NCBI GenBank assembly: GCA_041487535.1
Contig: JBGPNM010000013.1
Location: 1-20,736, forward strand
Reading direction: 5' to 3'
DNA: 20,736 bases
Source: JANWHZ01 sp041487535
GTDB lineage: Bacteria > Patescibacteriota > Saccharimonadia > Saccharimonadales > UBA4665
In this document: piece by piece, positions 20,621 through 20,736 of the stretch
How positions within the stretch are numbered: the first letter of the stretch is position 1
Layout of the letters: each line of letters opens with the position of its first letter
Position numbers and translations under genes: made by a program
Notes under the pieces: model-generated
Seen by the model: the letters and a program-made list of their open reading frames with translations, nothing else
The model's database searches: none
What the model was told of the DNA's origin: nothing

Positions 20621-20736
20621 ATGAAGAAAATCGGTATTCTGAACAGCGGCGGTGACTGCGCGGGGCTTAATGCGGTGATTGCCAGCGCCGTTAAATGCGG
20701 CACGCCAATGGGGTATAGCTTTCTGGGCTTTGAGCG
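20621..20736 (+). CDS. pfkA: 6-phosphofructokinase, N-terminal part (cut by window edge)
   Basis: 38 codons before the right edge. MKKIGILNSGGDCAGLNAVIASAVKCG is the nucleotide-binding start of the phosphofructokinase family (compare GILTSGGDAPGMNAAI of E. coli PfkA). The enzyme phosphorylates fructose 6-phosphate in glycolysis. The residues that distinguish ATP- from pyrophosphate-dependent enzymes lie further on and are not visible. The NSGGDCAGLNAVI form is common in enzymes of the mixed-substrate group. The ATG at 20621 is the natural start; no ribosome site is seen. Confidence 0.9.
   Translation, partial: MKKIGILNSGGDCAGLNAVIASAVKCGTPMGYSFLGFE

Noticed and set aside
1..20736. Alternative genetic code (UGA as Gly)
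   Set aside because: UGA is used as the terminator of clearly bounded genes such as cyoA, cyoB and the response regulator, and no internal UGA interrupts conserved genes.
1..20736. CRISPR array, insertion sequence or integrase
   Set aside because: No regularly spaced repeats and no transposase or integrase motifs were found on either strand.

Overview
The window looks like a chromosomal segment of a Candidatus Saccharibacteria (TM7, CPR/Patescibacteria) genome. This is inferred from gene content, not from a marker gene. It carries a cytochrome bo3-type quinol oxidase, an LCP (LytR-CpsA-Psr) wall protein, type IV prepilin-like proteins (one with a G|DTIVEVL cleavage motif) and very compact operons with 4-base ATGA/GTGA overlaps. 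UGA works as an ordinary stop, for example in cyoA and cyoB, so code 25 (Gracilibacteria/Absconditabacteria) is excluded. GTG and TTG starts are frequent.

Layout. 1-3076 (minus): cyoA-cyoB-cyoC, the quinol oxidase, running off the left edge. 3387-4606 (plus, divergent): an unknown 108-residue protein translationally coupled to cyoE (heme O synthase), so oxidase and heme O supply flank one ~310 bp regulatory region. 4608-4730: a 123 bp imperfect palindrome. 4746-5000: a small membrane protein. 5045-6750 (minus): an OmpR-family response regulator and its membrane histidine kinase. 6818-8374 (minus): a polyprenyl-phosphate type glycosyltransferase 2 and an AT-rich P-loop kinase. 8545-10764 (plus): a prepilin-like protein and an LCP protein. 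11030-11719 (plus): a Crp/Fnr-family regulator with a dyad upstream. 11965-14762 (minus): a four-gene signalling cluster (8-TM protein, 90-residue helical protein, soluble PAS histidine kinase, stand-alone receiver).

14898-14972 is tRNA-Gln(UUG) with encoded CCA. From there to about 19080 the sequence looks like accessory or decayed DNA. It holds two extra copies of tRNA 3'-end sequence (15072-15091 and 17544-17570), two multi-frame pseudogene candidates, a secreted lysozyme-like protein, a HAD phosphatase and an SPFH/band-7 protein. The right end has a second prepilin-like protein, an SPW-repeat membrane protein and the start of a phosphofructokinase gene.

The most notable observation is in the oxidase. 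CyoB keeps the quinone site, heme/CuB ligands and D-channel, but the K-channel lysine (E. coli K362) is leucine. In CyoA the K-channel entry glutamate (E. coli E89) is glutamine. Two linked losses in two subunits suggest a real, altered proton pathway. Second in interest are the self-contained 8-TM/90-aa/PAS-kinase/receiver cluster, which has no output domain, and the tRNA-Gln 3'-end repeats that may mark an old integration site. All family assignments come from reading motifs by eye; no search was run.
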